From: Streptomyces aurantiogriseus
Lineage (GTDB): Bacteria; Actinomycetota; Actinomycetes; Streptomycetales; Streptomycetaceae
DNA: 64,000 bases
NCBI RefSeq assembly: GCF_014649375.1
Contig: NZ_BMSX01000005.1
Span: 124,001 to 188,000, forward strand
Reading direction: 5' to 3'
Numbering within the stretch: position 1 is the stretch's first letter; every line of letters begins with the position of its first letter. The notes below the pieces were generated by a model. It was not told the DNA's origin. It saw only the letters and a list, made by a program, of their open reading frames with translations, and searched no databases. Positions 52,689-62,100 of this stretch are shown here, piece after piece. The translations under genes were made by a program, and so were the position numbers.

Positions 52689-53957
52689 TCAGGATGCCTT
52701 TTGGTCGGCGGGCTTCTCGATCTCGGTGGTCACCCGTGCCCCTCGGAAGAGCACCGGGAGCCACAGGAGACATGCCAGCAGGGGGACCGCGGCGTAGGTG
52801 GCCATGCCCACACTGGAGCCCAACCCGTCCATGAGCGCGCCGAGGACGAGATAGCCGATGCCGATGAGCGCCGACTCCACGAATGCGATCACCGACAGCA
52901 GGCTCGCCCGGTAGCGCGACGGCACTGCCTCGTTGAACACGTTGTCCACGATCACGGCGGTGATCTCGGGAATCCCGGCCAGGACCAGGAACGCGGCGAT
53001 GGTGACCCAGACAAGGCCGAGGCCGCTCAGGCCGAGCGCCACGGCGAGCGTCAGGAGAGACACCGGGACGATGACCCGATACCCGATGCGCCGGTCCGCG
53101 CGGTCCGACAGCAATGGAGTGAGCCCGCCGGCGAAGAATCCCGCCGCTATGACCACGCTGACCAATGCGGTGCCCGCTCCCTGATCGGAGAGGGTCTTCT
53201 GCGTAAAAATGATGTACGGCGTCAAAGTCGCATGCATCAATCCGGACACCACGACAAGCGTCACGAGCGCCGGCGTGGCGACCCGAAGCATCGCCCGCCA
53301 TGCTGTGGCGTCGCCGTGCTCCTCGGCTCCGTCCTGCTCGTCCACCGCGTCCGCGCCGCGGATCTCGGGCACCCCTGACATCAGCACCACCATGGCCAGG
53401 ACGAGGCACGCCGCCGAACCGACGTAGACGACTCCCCAGGAAATATGCTGCAGTTGGCCGCCGAGGACGATGGCGGCTCCCGAGGTGACCGTCCCGAGCA
53501 TGGTGAACCGGGACTTGATCTTGACGTAGCCGGCCGTTGCACCACGACGCACGAGCAGGTCGTACAGCAGGGCGGTGTCCGAACCGGACACACATGCCAT
53601 GCCCACGCCCTGCCCGATGAACAGCGCCAGGAACACCCAGTAGTTGGAGAACGCCACCTGACCGAGCAGACATCCAGCTATCAGCATCTGGCCGATCACG
53701 ATGCCGGCACGCCTGCCGATTCGGTCGGCGATGACTCCCGTCGGCAACTCCGCAAGTCCACTGACCAGGTAGAGCAGTGTCTGCAGTAGGGCCACTTGCC
53801 CGACGGAGAAGCCGCGCTGATAAAGGAAGAGGACGAATACGCCGCGCTGGAACAGCGTGTTGGCGAGCACGGCGTATACGTAGAACGGGCGCGTGACACT
53901 TCGTGCTGCATCGTCGACTGCAGCCGACCCGCCAAGGGCCTCCCTGGTGCCGGTCAT
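52689..53957 (-). CDS. MFS transporter
   Basis: 422 residues with about 12 hydrophobic segments. FVLFLYQRGFSVGQVALLQTLLYLVSGLAELPTGVIADRIGRRAGIV shows the A-motif (DxxGRR) of the major facilitator superfamily in the loop between helices 2 and 3. It is likely a drug- or metabolite-efflux proton antiporter. No regulator is adjacent. Confidence 0.88.
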   Translation of the reverse strand: MTGTREALGGSAAVDDAARSVTRPFYVYAVLANTLFQRGVFVLFLYQRGFSVGQVALLQTLLYLVSGLAELPTGVIADRIGRRAGIVIGQMLIAGCLLGQVAFSNYWVFLALFIGQGVGMACVSGSDTALLYDLLVRRGATAGYVKIKSRFTMLGTVTSGAAIVLGGQLQHISWGVVYVGSAACLVLAMVVLMSGVPEIRGADAVDEQDGAEEHGDATAWRAMLRVATPALVTLVVVSGLMHATLTPYIIFTQKTLSDQGAGTALVSVVIAAGFFAGGLTPLLSDRADRRIGYRVIVPVSLLTLAVALGLSGLGLVWVTIAAFLVLAGIPEITAVIVDNVFNEAVPSRYRASLLSVIAFVESALIGIGYLVLGALMDGLGSSVGMATYAAVPLLACLLWLPVLFRGARVTTEIEKPADQKAS

Positions 53958-54345
53958 GCTGCGGGCTCCCCCTGGTGACTCCGGTGATCATTAGTGTTGG
54001 GTCTCCGCCGCCGACCGGAACCTCCAGTCCATACTTCGCGCAGGATATTGGGGGCCGGCCATCCGGGAACCGTTGCCAGCGCCGCGGCCATCCTCGGTGG
54101 AGGTGTCACATGCTGGGAGCAGTAGCGTGCATCTTCTGGAAACGGTTGCGTACATCTTGGAGCCGGCGTGGGCGTGAAGTCAGGGAAATCCCAGACCTCG
54201 TCACTGAGAAATGATCTTCGCGAAGCTATGTGAACCGCTCGATTCGGGACAGGTGGGGCAGGTGGGCCCCGATCGTCGGGAGACGTGAAGCCCCTGGTAG
54301 GACGGTTCTCACCACAAGATCGTCCGCTGAACCAGAGGCTTCAGG
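53958..54345. other. Intergenic region
   Basis: 388 bases. It contains the MFS promoter region and, in its right part, probably the left end of the following transposon fragment. No gene supported. Confidence 0.4.
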
Positions 54346-55095
54346 TTGGTCACCTATGCTGCCACGCTCGATGTCCCGCGCCACATCGTGGTGCACCTCT
54401 CCCGGCTGCTTGCCGCGCATCGCCGTCGTCTGGGCACCCCGCGGGTCTCGCGCGCACTGGGCACGTTCCGGCAGGCGGTCCTCGTGCTGCGCTGGTTCCG
54501 TGAGCGGGGCTGCGTGCACTGCCTGGCCAGGGACGCTGGCATCTCCCAGGCCACCAGCTATCGCTACCTGCACGAGGGCCTCGACATCCTCCCCGCCCAA
54601 GCACCCGATCTGCACGAGGTGTTGGACCGCTGCCGCGAGGAGAAGATGAGTCACGTGATCCTCGACGGCATGCTCATCGAGAGCGACCGCCTGGCCGGCA
54701 CTCGGGACAACGGCAACGACCTGTTGTTCAGCCAGAAACACAAGAGCTTCGGCGGCAACGTCCAGTTCCTGTCCGCCCCGGACGGCACCCCGCTGTGGGT
54801 CTCCGATGTCGAGCCGGGCTCCACCCCGGACCTCACCGCCGCCCGGCTGCACGTCCTGCCCGCGTTGTACAAGGCAGCCGCAGACGGCCTGCCCACCCTG
54901 GCCGACACGGGCGACCCCGCCAAGCTCGCCCGCGCCCTCCTGACGATCGCCGACCAGCAGCAACCGCCGCTGCGCTTCGTCGCCGGTGCCGACGCCATCG
55001 AGGGCGTGAAGGCCAAGGCCCAGGAACTGCTGGCGCAGGCCGAGGCGTCCCGCGAGCTTGGCGGCAACCTGGCCTACGTGGACTCGATCGCCTGA
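54346..55095 (+). pseudogene. Transposase-dehydrogenase chimera
   Basis: 249-residue open frame from TTG 54346. The first about 190 residues are a DDE-type transposase: SRALGTFRQAVLVLRWFRERGCVHCLARDAGISQATSYRYLHEG, HVILDGMLIESDRL, NDLLFSQKHKSFGGNVQFLSAPDGTPLWVSDVEPGSTPD. At DGLPTLAD it jumps into TGDPAKLARALLTIADQQQPPLRFVAGADAIEGVKAKAQELLAQAEA, the C-terminus of a short-chain dehydrogenase. In intact relatives the transposase continues LADKGYxGAGIG. Both partners are truncated. Confidence 0.7.
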
Positions 55096-55241
55096 ACACC
55101 ACTTCGGGCCGAGCTGACCCTGTCCGTATCGGGTGGGATCCAACCCGGCCGGTGCAGGCAGTGCGGCCCGATGTCAGCCGTTTCAAGCTGGTCAGGTCAA
55201 GGGGGCCGGCCGCCTCCTGAACACCTGCGCGTTCGTGGCCG

Positions 55242-56045
55242 TCAGCGGTACCGGTTGGCCATGGGGGTGCCGGTGGCCAATCCGGTCCCGGTCTGGGGCT
55301 GGTCCATGTCGAGGAGCACCATCACGTCATATGCGGGGGTGCCTGGCTCGGCGCAGTAGAAAATCAGGCGGTGACTGCCGGTGCCGTCCAGGTCGAGGGC
55401 TTGAAATCCGAGCGTGAAGACGCCGAACTCCGGGTGGTGGAAGGTCTTTGTGCCTGTGGTGTGGCCCTGGACGTCGTAGTGCTCCCACAACTCGGCGAAG
55501 TCCGCGCTCTTGTCACGTAGTTCAGCAATGAGGCGGCCGAGCCCCGGGGTCTCGGGGGCGGTGCCGGCGAGTGAGCGCAGCCGGGCTACGCAGCCACGGA
55601 TCTGATTCTCCCAGTCGTCCGGATACAGGGCGCGGGCCCCCGGATGCAGGGCGAGCCACCGTACGACGTCCTTCATACCGGGCAGCAGGCGCAGGCCGCC
55701 GGGGGTGGCTGCGAGCAGTTCGTAGGTGCGGCTGACGACGTGGACGGGGTGGGGCCGCATTGTCCGGAGCAGCAGTTCGACGCCCCGGTCCACGGCCGGA
55801 CGCTGCCCGGCGCGATCCGGCTGCGCGCCCCCGTCGCCGCCACGGGCCGTCCTGGCGGCCAGGTCGCGCAGGTAGGCGCGCTCCGTCTCGCCCAGCCGCA
55901 GAGTGGAGGCGAGGGCCTCGACGACGGACGGGCTGGGCCGGGTCTCCTTGCCGCGTTCGAGCCGGGTGTAGTAGTCGATGCTCACCCCTGCGAGCGTGGC
56001 GAGCTCCTCGCGGCGAAGGCCTGGGGTCCGGCGCGGCCCCGGACC
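55242..56045 (-). pseudogene. XRE-family regulator (MmyB-like), 5'-truncated
   Basis: The frame reads TPGLRREELATLAGVSIDYYTRLERGKETRPSPSVVEALASTLRLG (HTH) followed by the MmyB-like ligand domain (LLAATPGGLRLLPGMKDVVRWLALHPGARALYPDDWE...ELWEHYDV). The first 30 or so residues of the HTH are missing because a fragment of an IS110 transposase begins at about 56046 on the other strand. The frame stays open upstream through IS DNA. Confidence 0.65.
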
Positions 56046-56393
56046 AACGGTCCTCGCCGCGATCGGCAACGACCTCGCCGACTTCACTGGCCCGGACGGA
56101 CTCGCGGCCTTCGCCGGCCTGGCCCCAGCACCGCACGATTCCGGGAAGCGGAACGGCAACATGCACCGTCCCCGGCGCTATCACCGAGGTCTCCAGCGCA
56201 TCTTCTACATGTCCGCCTTGATGAGCGTTCGTTACACCCCAACTCCCGGACGTTTTACGACCGCAAGCGCGCCGAGGGGAAACGCCATACCCAGGCCGTG
56301 ATCGCCCTCGCCCGCCGCAGAGTCAATGTCCTGTGGGCTCTGATCCGGGACGGACGCCTCTACGAAGTCACCCCGCCCCAGCCCACCGGCTAG
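56046..56393 (+). pseudogene. IS110-family transposase, C-terminal fragment
   Basis: VLAAIGNDLADFTGPDGLAAFAGLAPAPHDSGKRNGNMHRPRRYHRGLQRIFYMSALMSVR is the transposase_20 domain, then after a frameshift FYDRKRAEGKRHTQAVIALARRRVNVLWALIRDGRLYE to TAG 56391-56393. It overlaps the start of the decapitated XRE gene. Confidence 0.75.
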
Positions 56394-56453
56394 TTCCGAT
56401 CGGACTTGCGCCAATCGATGTTTGGACGTCCAAGGGACACCTACTGTGCTGGC

Positions 56454-56843
56454 ATGACGTCGATCAAACAGGTCTCGTTGGGCGTGAACGACGACAAGAG
56501 GGCGGGCAAGTTCTGGCGGCAGGCACTGGGATACGTGCAGCGGCCTCCACGCTACGAGGGTGATGACTGGATCGTTCTCGAACCGCCGCCGGGTGAGTGC
56601 GGGGTCGCTATCGCCATGGACACGAGTGAAAGTCCTGCGGAGGAGTTCCCCCGCATCCACCTCGATCTGGACGCCGGTGACCGGGATCTCGACGAGGAAG
56701 TGGACCGTCTGGTGGCCCTGGGGGCGCGGCGCGTCGACTGGCAGCACTATCCGGAAAGCCTGCCGCCCGGAGGGCGACCGTACGTGGTGCTGGCCGACCC
56801 GGAAGGCAACCGGTTCTGCGTCGAGGGCCACCGTCGCGGTTGA
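56454..56843 (+). CDS. VOC-family (glyoxalase-like) protein
   Basis: 129 residues: IKQVSLGVNDDKRAGKFWRQALGYV, then RIHLDLDAGDRDLDEEVDRLVALGARRV and YVVLADPEGNRFCVE, the two-beta-alpha-beta pattern of the vicinal oxygen chelate fold. ATG 56454 follows TACTGT at about 56442 and seems leaderless. Function unknown: dioxygenase-like or resistance-like binding protein. Confidence 0.85.
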   Translation: MTSIKQVSLGVNDDKRAGKFWRQALGYVQRPPRYEGDDWIVLEPPPGECGVAIAMDTSESPAEEFPRIHLDLDAGDRDLDEEVDRLVALGARRVDWQHYPESLPPGGRPYVVLADPEGNRFCVEGHRRG

Positions 56844-57069
56844 CGACCCTCCCGCTCGCCCGACCCTCCACGAAGCGGGAGCGACACCGCTTGACTTCTC
56901 CATCGGGAAGCTACTTGAGTCCTGCACCATCTGGGCTGTGACTGAGCGGCTGATCTGGCCGCTGAGTGCAGTGCTTGAGTCGGTCGCTTGAGCGCCGCGA
57001 TTGACCCGGCTGAACGCAAGGCCACGGTTTCTGCAGGGCGACTGACCCGAGCGGAGTCCGGTCCGTCGC

Positions 57070-57423
57070 TCAGTAGCCGGGCGGGATCCGGTCCTGCGGC
57101 CCGTCAGCCGCCTCTGCAGCGCCGTCGTCCATCTGCGCCCGCTCGGCCACGGCCGGGTCGTTCGAGTCCGAGACCAGCTCCGCGATGCGCAGGGTGCACT
57201 CCCACTCCGACAGCTTGCCTTTGATCACCACCAGGTATGACTCCTGGTCGGCGAAGCGGTACACGCGGCGCCGCTTCTCGACGATATTTTTGCTCGGCAA
57301 ATAGGTGTGGAGGGCAGCGCGGAGTGCCTTCAGTGCCTGGTCCTTCGTTTCCTGCCCGCGGCAGATGAACTCGGTCCTGTACACGTCGCTGTAGTACTCC
57401 GCGATCACGACCCAGTTGCCCAT
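57070..57423 (-). CDS. Conserved Streptomyces hypothetical protein
   Basis: 117 residues: WVVIAEYYSDVYRTEFICRGQETKDQALKALRAALHTYLPSKNIVEKRRRVYRFADQESYLVVIKGKLSEWECTLRIAELV. It looks like a small alpha-beta domain with an acidic C-terminal tail. I do not recognise the family. It stands alone. Confidence 0.7.
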   Translation of the reverse strand: MGNWVVIAEYYSDVYRTEFICRGQETKDQALKALRAALHTYLPSKNIVEKRRRVYRFADQESYLVVIKGKLSEWECTLRIAELVSDSNDPAVAERAQMDDGAAEAADGPQDRIPPGY

Positions 57424-57655
57424 GCCCTCACTCCCCCTCGGCGCCGTTGCCAGTCAGCCACAGCTCAGCCTCCGGAGCAAGAGTGATGCAGACCCAGGGA
57501 TGGCCTCTGTGCGAGGGCGGCGGATGGGACGAGCGGCTGACCACCGCCGGACGGGACGGGACGGGCCAAGCTATTCGCAGCTGGCCGTGGTGGCCTGCTG
57601 ATTCAGGCGTGTGCGCCGTGGGTGCTCGGGTCGCCAGGGTGGAGTGGTGGCGCGG

Positions 57656-58324
57656 CTACCGTGGGTTCACGGCGTAGGTCAGGTGCGTCACCCGCGACGA
57701 CGGCTCCGAACGGACCGGCTCCAGCGCGACCCTGGACGCGTCCACGCCGTCGAACAGGCGGGTGCCGGCGCCGAAAAACACCGGTGACAGCGCGATCGAG
57801 AACTCGTCGACCAGGCCGGCGTTCAGGTGCTCCAGGATCGTCGCGCCGCCGCCGGCGATGCGGACGTCGCGGTCGCCGGCGGCCTCGCGGGCCTGGTCGA
57901 GGGCGTGCTCGATGCCGTCGTTGACGAAGTGGAACGTGGTGCCGCCGGGCCGCTCCCACGGGTCACGCTTGGTGTGCGTCACGACGAAGACAGGGGTGTG
58001 GAAGGGCGCCTCCTCCGGCCATGACTGCTCGCCGAGGTCGAACATGCGCTTGCCCATGACGCTCGCGCCGGTGCGCTCGAACGTCTCCCGCGCTACGTCG
58101 TTGTCGCGGCCCTCCTCGCCGCCCTCGCCCAGCTTCAGGTTCTCCCGGATGAACCGCAGCGGGAACAGCCACTGCTGCAGCTCCGCCCACTGCGCCATCC
58201 AGCGCTGGACGTCCGGGTCGTCCTGCTTGTCGGGTGCGAAGAGCTCGTCCTCAACGGGCACGGACTCGGGCGCGATGAAGCCGTCCAGCGACATCGACAC
58301 GCTGAAGAACACCTTCCCGGCCAT
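57656..58324 (-). CDS. Dihydrofolate reductase-family (RibD C-terminal-like) protein
   Basis: 222 residues: KVFFSVSMSLDGFIAPE at the start, VMGKRMFDLGEQSWPEEAPFHTPVFVVTH in the middle, and DVRIAGGGATILEHLNAGLVDEFSIALSPVFFGAG near the end are the RibD/DHFR fold. Such proteins are NADPH-binding but rarely true DHFRs. It overlaps the SRPBCC gene by one base (TGATG), so it is the last gene of a three-gene operon. Confidence 0.88.
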   Translation of the reverse strand: MAGKVFFSVSMSLDGFIAPESVPVEDELFAPDKQDDPDVQRWMAQWAELQQWLFPLRFIRENLKLGEGGEEGRDNDVARETFERTGASVMGKRMFDLGEQSWPEEAPFHTPVFVVTHTKRDPWERPGGTTFHFVNDGIEHALDQAREAAGDRDVRIAGGGATILEHLNAGLVDEFSIALSPVFFGAGTRLFDGVDASRVALEPVRSEPSSRVTHLTYAVNPR

Positions 58325-58830
58325 CAGCCCTCCGCCCTCTTCCGCGCGAGGTCGGTGACGTAGGCCGCCAGGCTGCTCAGGGTCTGCCGGCCGCCCTCGA
58401 TCGCGTGGTACTTCTCGACCGCCTCGTCGCGCAGTTCCTTGGTGGGGAACACCGTGCGCATCACGATCCGGGTCGCCGCGCCGTCCGGCGCGAAGGTCAG
58501 GACCGACTCGAAGGCGTTCGGGTCGTCGCGGGACTCACCGTGCAGCAGCGCGATCCGCTCCGGCGGGACGATCCGCAGCCAGCGGATCCACTCGGAGTAG
58601 TCGGTCCCGTCCGGCCCGTGCAGCACGAAGTCCCACTCCCCGCCCTCGCGGAACTCGAAGGACCGCGTGGTGGTGGTGAACCCCTCCGGACCCCACCACC
58701 GCGACAGGTGCCGGACCTCGGTGAACGCCTCGAACACCAGCTCCCGCGGGGCGTCGATGACCCGGGAGATCACGATCTCCCGGTCGGCCGTCGCCGGCTC
58801 CGCCCGCAATTCTTGCCTTGCCCCTGCCAT
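58324..58830 (-). CDS. SRPBCC (AHSA1-type) protein
   Basis: 168 residues: EIVISRVIDAPRELVFEAFTEVRHLSRWWGPEGFTTTTRSFEFREGGEWDFVLHGPDG, the Aha1-C-terminal/START-like fold that binds hydrophobic ligands. GGAGGA overlapping the arsR stop precedes ATG 58830. Linked to an ArsR regulator and DHFR-like gene, a recurrent actinobacterial trio; the ligand is unknown. Confidence 0.88.
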   Translation of the reverse strand: MAGARQELRAEPATADREIVISRVIDAPRELVFEAFTEVRHLSRWWGPEGFTTTTRSFEFREGGEWDFVLHGPDGTDYSEWIRWLRIVPPERIALLHGESRDDPNAFESVLTFAPDGAATRIVMRTVFPTKELRDEAVEKYHAIEGGRQTLSSLAAYVTDLARKRAEG

Positions 58831-58833
58831 CGG

Positions 58834-59184
58834 TCATTCCTCCTGCCGTGTCTGCTTGAGGTCCTGCACGTAGGTGTCCAGCCGGTCGAAACTCTCGTTC
58901 CAGAACCGCTCGAATCCGCCGACCCACTCGTGGACCGGCTGCAGCCCGCGGGCGTCCAGGCCGTAGAGGCGCTGCTTGCCCGCCTCGCGGACCCGCACCA
59001 GCCCCACCTCCCGGAGCACCCGCAGGTGCTTGGACGCCCGCGGCTGGCTCATCCCCAGCTCCTGGGCCAGGTCGGTCACCGGCCGCTCACCCGCCCGCAG
59101 CAGCGCCAGGATGTCCCGACGCTGCGGCTCGGCGATCGCGTTGAACGCGTCCGACGTCGTCGCTGCTCGTGCCATGGCAGCCAT
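58834..59184 (-). CDS. ArsR-family transcriptional repressor
   Basis: 116 residues; IAEPQRRDILALLRAGERPVTDLAQELGMSQPRASKHLRVLREVGLVRVREAGKQRLYGLD is the winged helix. No CxC or alpha5 His cluster, so it is not a metal sensor. Start 59184 is chosen for AGGA upstream; 59175 and 59187 are possible. It probably represses its own operon via the palindrome at 59187-59204. Confidence 0.88.
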   Translation of the reverse strand: MAAMARAATTSDAFNAIAEPQRRDILALLRAGERPVTDLAQELGMSQPRASKHLRVLREVGLVRVREAGKQRLYGLDARGLQPVHEWVGGFERFWNESFDRLDTYVQDLKQTRQEE

Positions 59185-59186
59185 CA

Positions 59187-59204
59187 TATTCCTATATCGG
59201 AATA
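59187..59204. promoter_or_regulatory. Probable operator of the ArsR-SRPBCC-DHFR operon
   Basis: TATTCCTATATCGGAATA has 6-base arms TATTCC/GGAATA around an AT-rich centre, immediately upstream of the arsR start. Confidence 0.6.
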
Positions 59205-59326
59205 CATCAAGCCGGTGGGGAATCGGGCGAGTCTTGTCGGATGACGACTGCTGTGTCGTCACCTGAAGGTGTGGGGCTGCGGCATCCCAGCCGGCCGGCG
59301 GGCTCGGGCGTGCTGGCCTGAACGTC

Positions 59327-59850
59327 GTGAGCGAGCGCAAGCCCTACAAGACCGACCTGTCCGACGAGCTGTGGGCGCTGACCGAGCCGGTGATCGCGGC
59401 GTGGAAGGCCGTGCACCCCCTCGGTGAGCGGCCACCAGGGCCGGTACGAGATGCGGGAGATCGTCAACGCCCCGCTCCTCCACCAGGGCCGCACCGGCTG
59501 CCAGGGGGACCTGCTGCCGCACGACCCGCCCCCGCGTGGTGCGGTGATGTACTACTTCAGCAGGTGGCGCGACGACGGCATCGACCGGACCGTCCATGAC
59601 CTGCTGCGTTAGCAGGTGCGTGAGAAGGCGCGGCGGAAGGCGGACTTGAGCCTGGTGGTGCTCGACACCCGGAGCGTGCACGTGGCGGCCGGGGTGCCGG
59701 CGGAGTCGACGGGGTGTGATGCGGCAAAAAAGTACCGGGCCGCAAGCGCGGCCTGGCCGTTGACGTGTTGGGCCTGGTGATCGCGGTGGTGGTGCTCGCC
59801 GCGTCCGTGCGCGACAACGCCGCCGGCATCGAACTGCTGGACAAGGTCGC
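59327..59850 (+). pseudogene. IS5-family transposase remnant
   Basis: SERKPYKTDLSDELWALTEPVIAAWKA, then in a second frame GRYEMREIVNAPLLHQGRTGCQGDLLP...MYYFSRWRDDGIDRTVHDLLR, then VVLDTRSVHVAAGVPAESTGCD and LAVDVLGLVIAVVVLAASVRDNAAGIELLDKVA. Several indels and an internal stop show it is dead; the C-terminus is missing after LLDKVA. Confidence 0.75.
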
Positions 59851-59989
59851 CGGACGACGGAAGTGCCGGCCGCTGGGCTGGGCCGCCCAGGAACCCCCAG
59901 GGGCCGCCAAGGCCAAGCGCAAGCGTCACGACGTGAGCCTTGGCGGCCCCTGGAGAACGCCGGTACGGCGAAGCTGCCCGACCGAGGAG

Positions 59990-60241
59990 GGACCATCCCG
60001 CTCTGGCTCGGTTGGTCAGCTCCACCGTGGCGAGGTACCACCAGAAGATCCAGTACAGGAACGCTTCGTCGTAGTCGCCACGCTGGTCGGCCCTGCGGTG
60101 GCGCAGGTCGTAGCGGTCGGCGATCTCGAACAGCGCCCCTTCATCGGACTCGCCGACCTGTTCCTTGATCAGGGCGCGGCGTTCTTCGAGGATGCCCGCG
60201 AGGGTGGCGATCGCCGATCGCTTGCTCTCGGCTGACGTGAG
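59990..60241 (-). pseudogene. Fragment of an unrecognised protein
   Basis: Minus strand reads SAESKRSAIATLAGILEERRALIKEQVGESDEGALFEIADRYDLRHRRADQRGDYDEAFLYWIFWWYLATVELTNRA, protein-like and helical, ending in IS5/ISL3 debris at both sides. Family unknown. Confidence 0.35.
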
Positions 60242-60267
60242 GGTTACCCGTCGGCGGACCCCGCCCG

Positions 60268-60480
60268 TGCCGACCCGGGCGCCGCGGGTTTTCTGCATGG
60301 ACGAGTTCGCGTTCCGCAAGGGGCGGACCTACGGCACTGTCCTCGCCGACGTGGAGACCTCCAAGCCCGCAGACGTCCTACCCGACCGTGAGACCGGCTC
60401 GGTTGCCGCCTGGCTGACGAGCACCCCGGTGCCGAGATCGTGTGCCGTGATCGCCTGACGGCTTTCACCGAGGCCATCAG
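60268..60480 (+). pseudogene. ISL3-family transposase fragment
   Basis: RAPRVFCMDEFAFRKGRTYGTVLADVETSKPADVLPDRETGSVAAWL, then after a frameshift GAEIVCRDRLTAFTEAI. This is the catalytic start of an ISL3-type transposase (DEFAFRKGRTY). Truncated at both ends. Confidence 0.7.
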
Positions 60481-60724
60481 CAGGCGGCGCCTGACGTCCA
60501 GCAAGTGGCTGATCGCCGGCATCTCCTCCAGAACCTCTCGTCGGCTGTGGAAAAGACGTGCCGTCGGCACCACGCATGTCTGCGCAACGGGAGCGTGCTC
60601 TCGAGCCCGGGCCGGACGGCCCTGAAGGCGATGCTTGATCAAGTGGAGCCCACGGGGTTTCCCACATGTGGCGGGGATCACGTTGGGGGGAAAACCTGCG
60701 GCCCGGCTCGGGCGTCTAGCGGGT

Positions 60725-61285
60725 GTGAGATCAGTCAGAGCAGCGCTGCACGAGTTGGACGAGGAGCGTCTCGTCCGGCTGGTGGCAAAAGGCGACCGTG
60801 CCGCGTTCGAGGAGTTGTACCGGCGTACGTCGCCGTGGATGGCGGTGCGGCTGCGCCGCCGGTGTGGGGACGAGCAGATCGTCGCGGAGGTCATGCAGGA
60901 GACCTATCTGGCGGTGTGGCGCGCGGCGGGTGCGTTCGCCGGGGCCGCGGTCGGAGGGACGGCGCTTGGTTGGCTGTGGACGATTGCGGCGCGCCGCCTG
61001 GTCGACGCGTTCCGGCGCAGGGCTCACCACGCGGAGCCGCCGCCGGCCGCCGCTCTGCCCGACGCGGCGCCCGCCGCCGAGGAGGAGGCGCTCGCGGCGA
61101 CCGTCGGCGGTGATGTCGGAGACGCGCTGCGGTGCCTCGCGCCGGAGCTGAGACAGGTACTGCAGGCCATGGTGCTCGACGGGCTGTCCGTCCGGGAGAC
61201 CGCGGTCCTGCTCGGGCTGCCCGAGGGCACGGTCAAGACCCGTGCCCGCCGGGCCCGGATCGCGATGCGGAGGGCGCTGGCATGA
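60725..61285 (+). CDS. ECF-type RNA polymerase sigma factor
   Basis: 186 residues. Region 2: LVRLVAKGDRAAFEELYRRTSPWMAVRLRRRCGDEQIVAEVMQETYLAVWR. Region 4: LRCLAPELRQVLQAMVLDGLSVRETAVLLGLPEGTVKTRARRARIAMRRAL. GTG 60725 is the best guess of start, as upstream sequence is IS debris. ATGA overlap with the anti-sigma gene shows coupling; it should direct this operon and a small regulon. Confidence 0.9.
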   Translation: MRSVRAALHELDEERLVRLVAKGDRAAFEELYRRTSPWMAVRLRRRCGDEQIVAEVMQETYLAVWRAAGAFAGAAVGGTALGWLWTIAARRLVDAFRRRAHHAEPPPAAALPDAAPAAEEEALAATVGGDVGDALRCLAPELRQVLQAMVLDGLSVRETAVLLGLPEGTVKTRARRARIAMRRALA

Positions 61286-62100
61286 GTGTGGAACATGCGT
61301 CGATGCGGATCATCGAGGGTTACGCGCGCGGCGGCACGGACCTCGCCGCCGACGAGGTGTGGGCCCTGGAGGCCCATCTGGAGGCGTGCCGGGTGTGCCG
61401 TGACCGGCTGTCCGCCGCCGTCGATGCCGAGGCGCCGGCCGTGGCGTCGCTGGTCGACACCGTGTGGTCCGGCCTCGAACCCCACCTGGCCGCCACCGCC
61501 ACGATGCCGCGCCGACGGCGCTGGTGGGCGCGGCTGTCGAGGTGGATGACGCCCACGATGGTGCCGTGGCTGGCCATGGTCGTGAGCGTGACCCTGCTGG
61601 CGCTGCTGCTCGACCTGGTCGACACCGGTACCGGCGAGGTGTCGCTGGTGCTGCTGTTCGCGCCGGTCCTGCCCGTGCTCGGCGTCGCGGCGTCCTGGTC
61701 GCGCGGTCTGGACCCGGCGTACGAACTGACGGCCTCGGTGCCCAGGGCCGGGCTCTATCTGGTGCTGCGGCGCACCGCGTCCGTGCTCGGCGTGGTCGTC
61801 CCCGCGCTGCTGGTGGGCGGATGGGTGACGGGGGTGATGGTGGCCCAGTGGCTGCTGCCCTGTCTGGCCTTCACGGCGACGACCCTGGCGCTCGGCGGTG
61901 TCGTCGGCGTGACCCGCGCCGCCGTCGTGCTGGCCGCGGTGTGGGTCGCCGTGGTCGTGGCGCCGACCCTGGCCACCAGCCGTACGGCCTTCGCCCTGCA
62001 GACGGGCGGGCTGCCTGTGTGGGGGCTGATCCTCGCACTCGGCATCGGTGTCGTGATCGCCCGTCCAGGCGCGTACTCCGTGCTGGGAGCCCATCGATGA
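61282..62100 (+). CDS. Membrane anti-sigma factor (zf-HC2 type)
   Basis: 272 residues. N-terminal zinc-finger anti-sigma domain with ALEAHLEACRVCRDRL (H-x3-C-x2-C), followed by about five hydrophobic segments. ATG 61282 overlaps the sigma stop (ATGA), and its own stop overlaps the ABC ATPase start. It likely sequesters the sigma factor at the membrane; the signal is unknown. Confidence 0.88.
   Translation: MSVEHASMRIIEGYARGGTDLAADEVWALEAHLEACRVCRDRLSAAVDAEAPAVASLVDTVWSGLEPHLAATATMPRRRRWWARLSRWMTPTMVPWLAMVVSVTLLALLLDLVDTGTGEVSLVLLFAPVLPVLGVAASWSRGLDPAYELTASVPRAGLYLVLRRTASVLGVVVPALLVGGWVTGVMVAQWLLPCLAFTATTLALGGVVGVTRAAVVLAAVWVAVVVAPTLATSRTAFALQTGGLPVWGLILALGIGVVIARPGAYSVLGAHR

Noticed and set aside
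59609..60319. 236-residue minus-strand gene
   Set aside because: The last third is antisense to the IS5 relic; only the region 59990-60241 looks protein-like.
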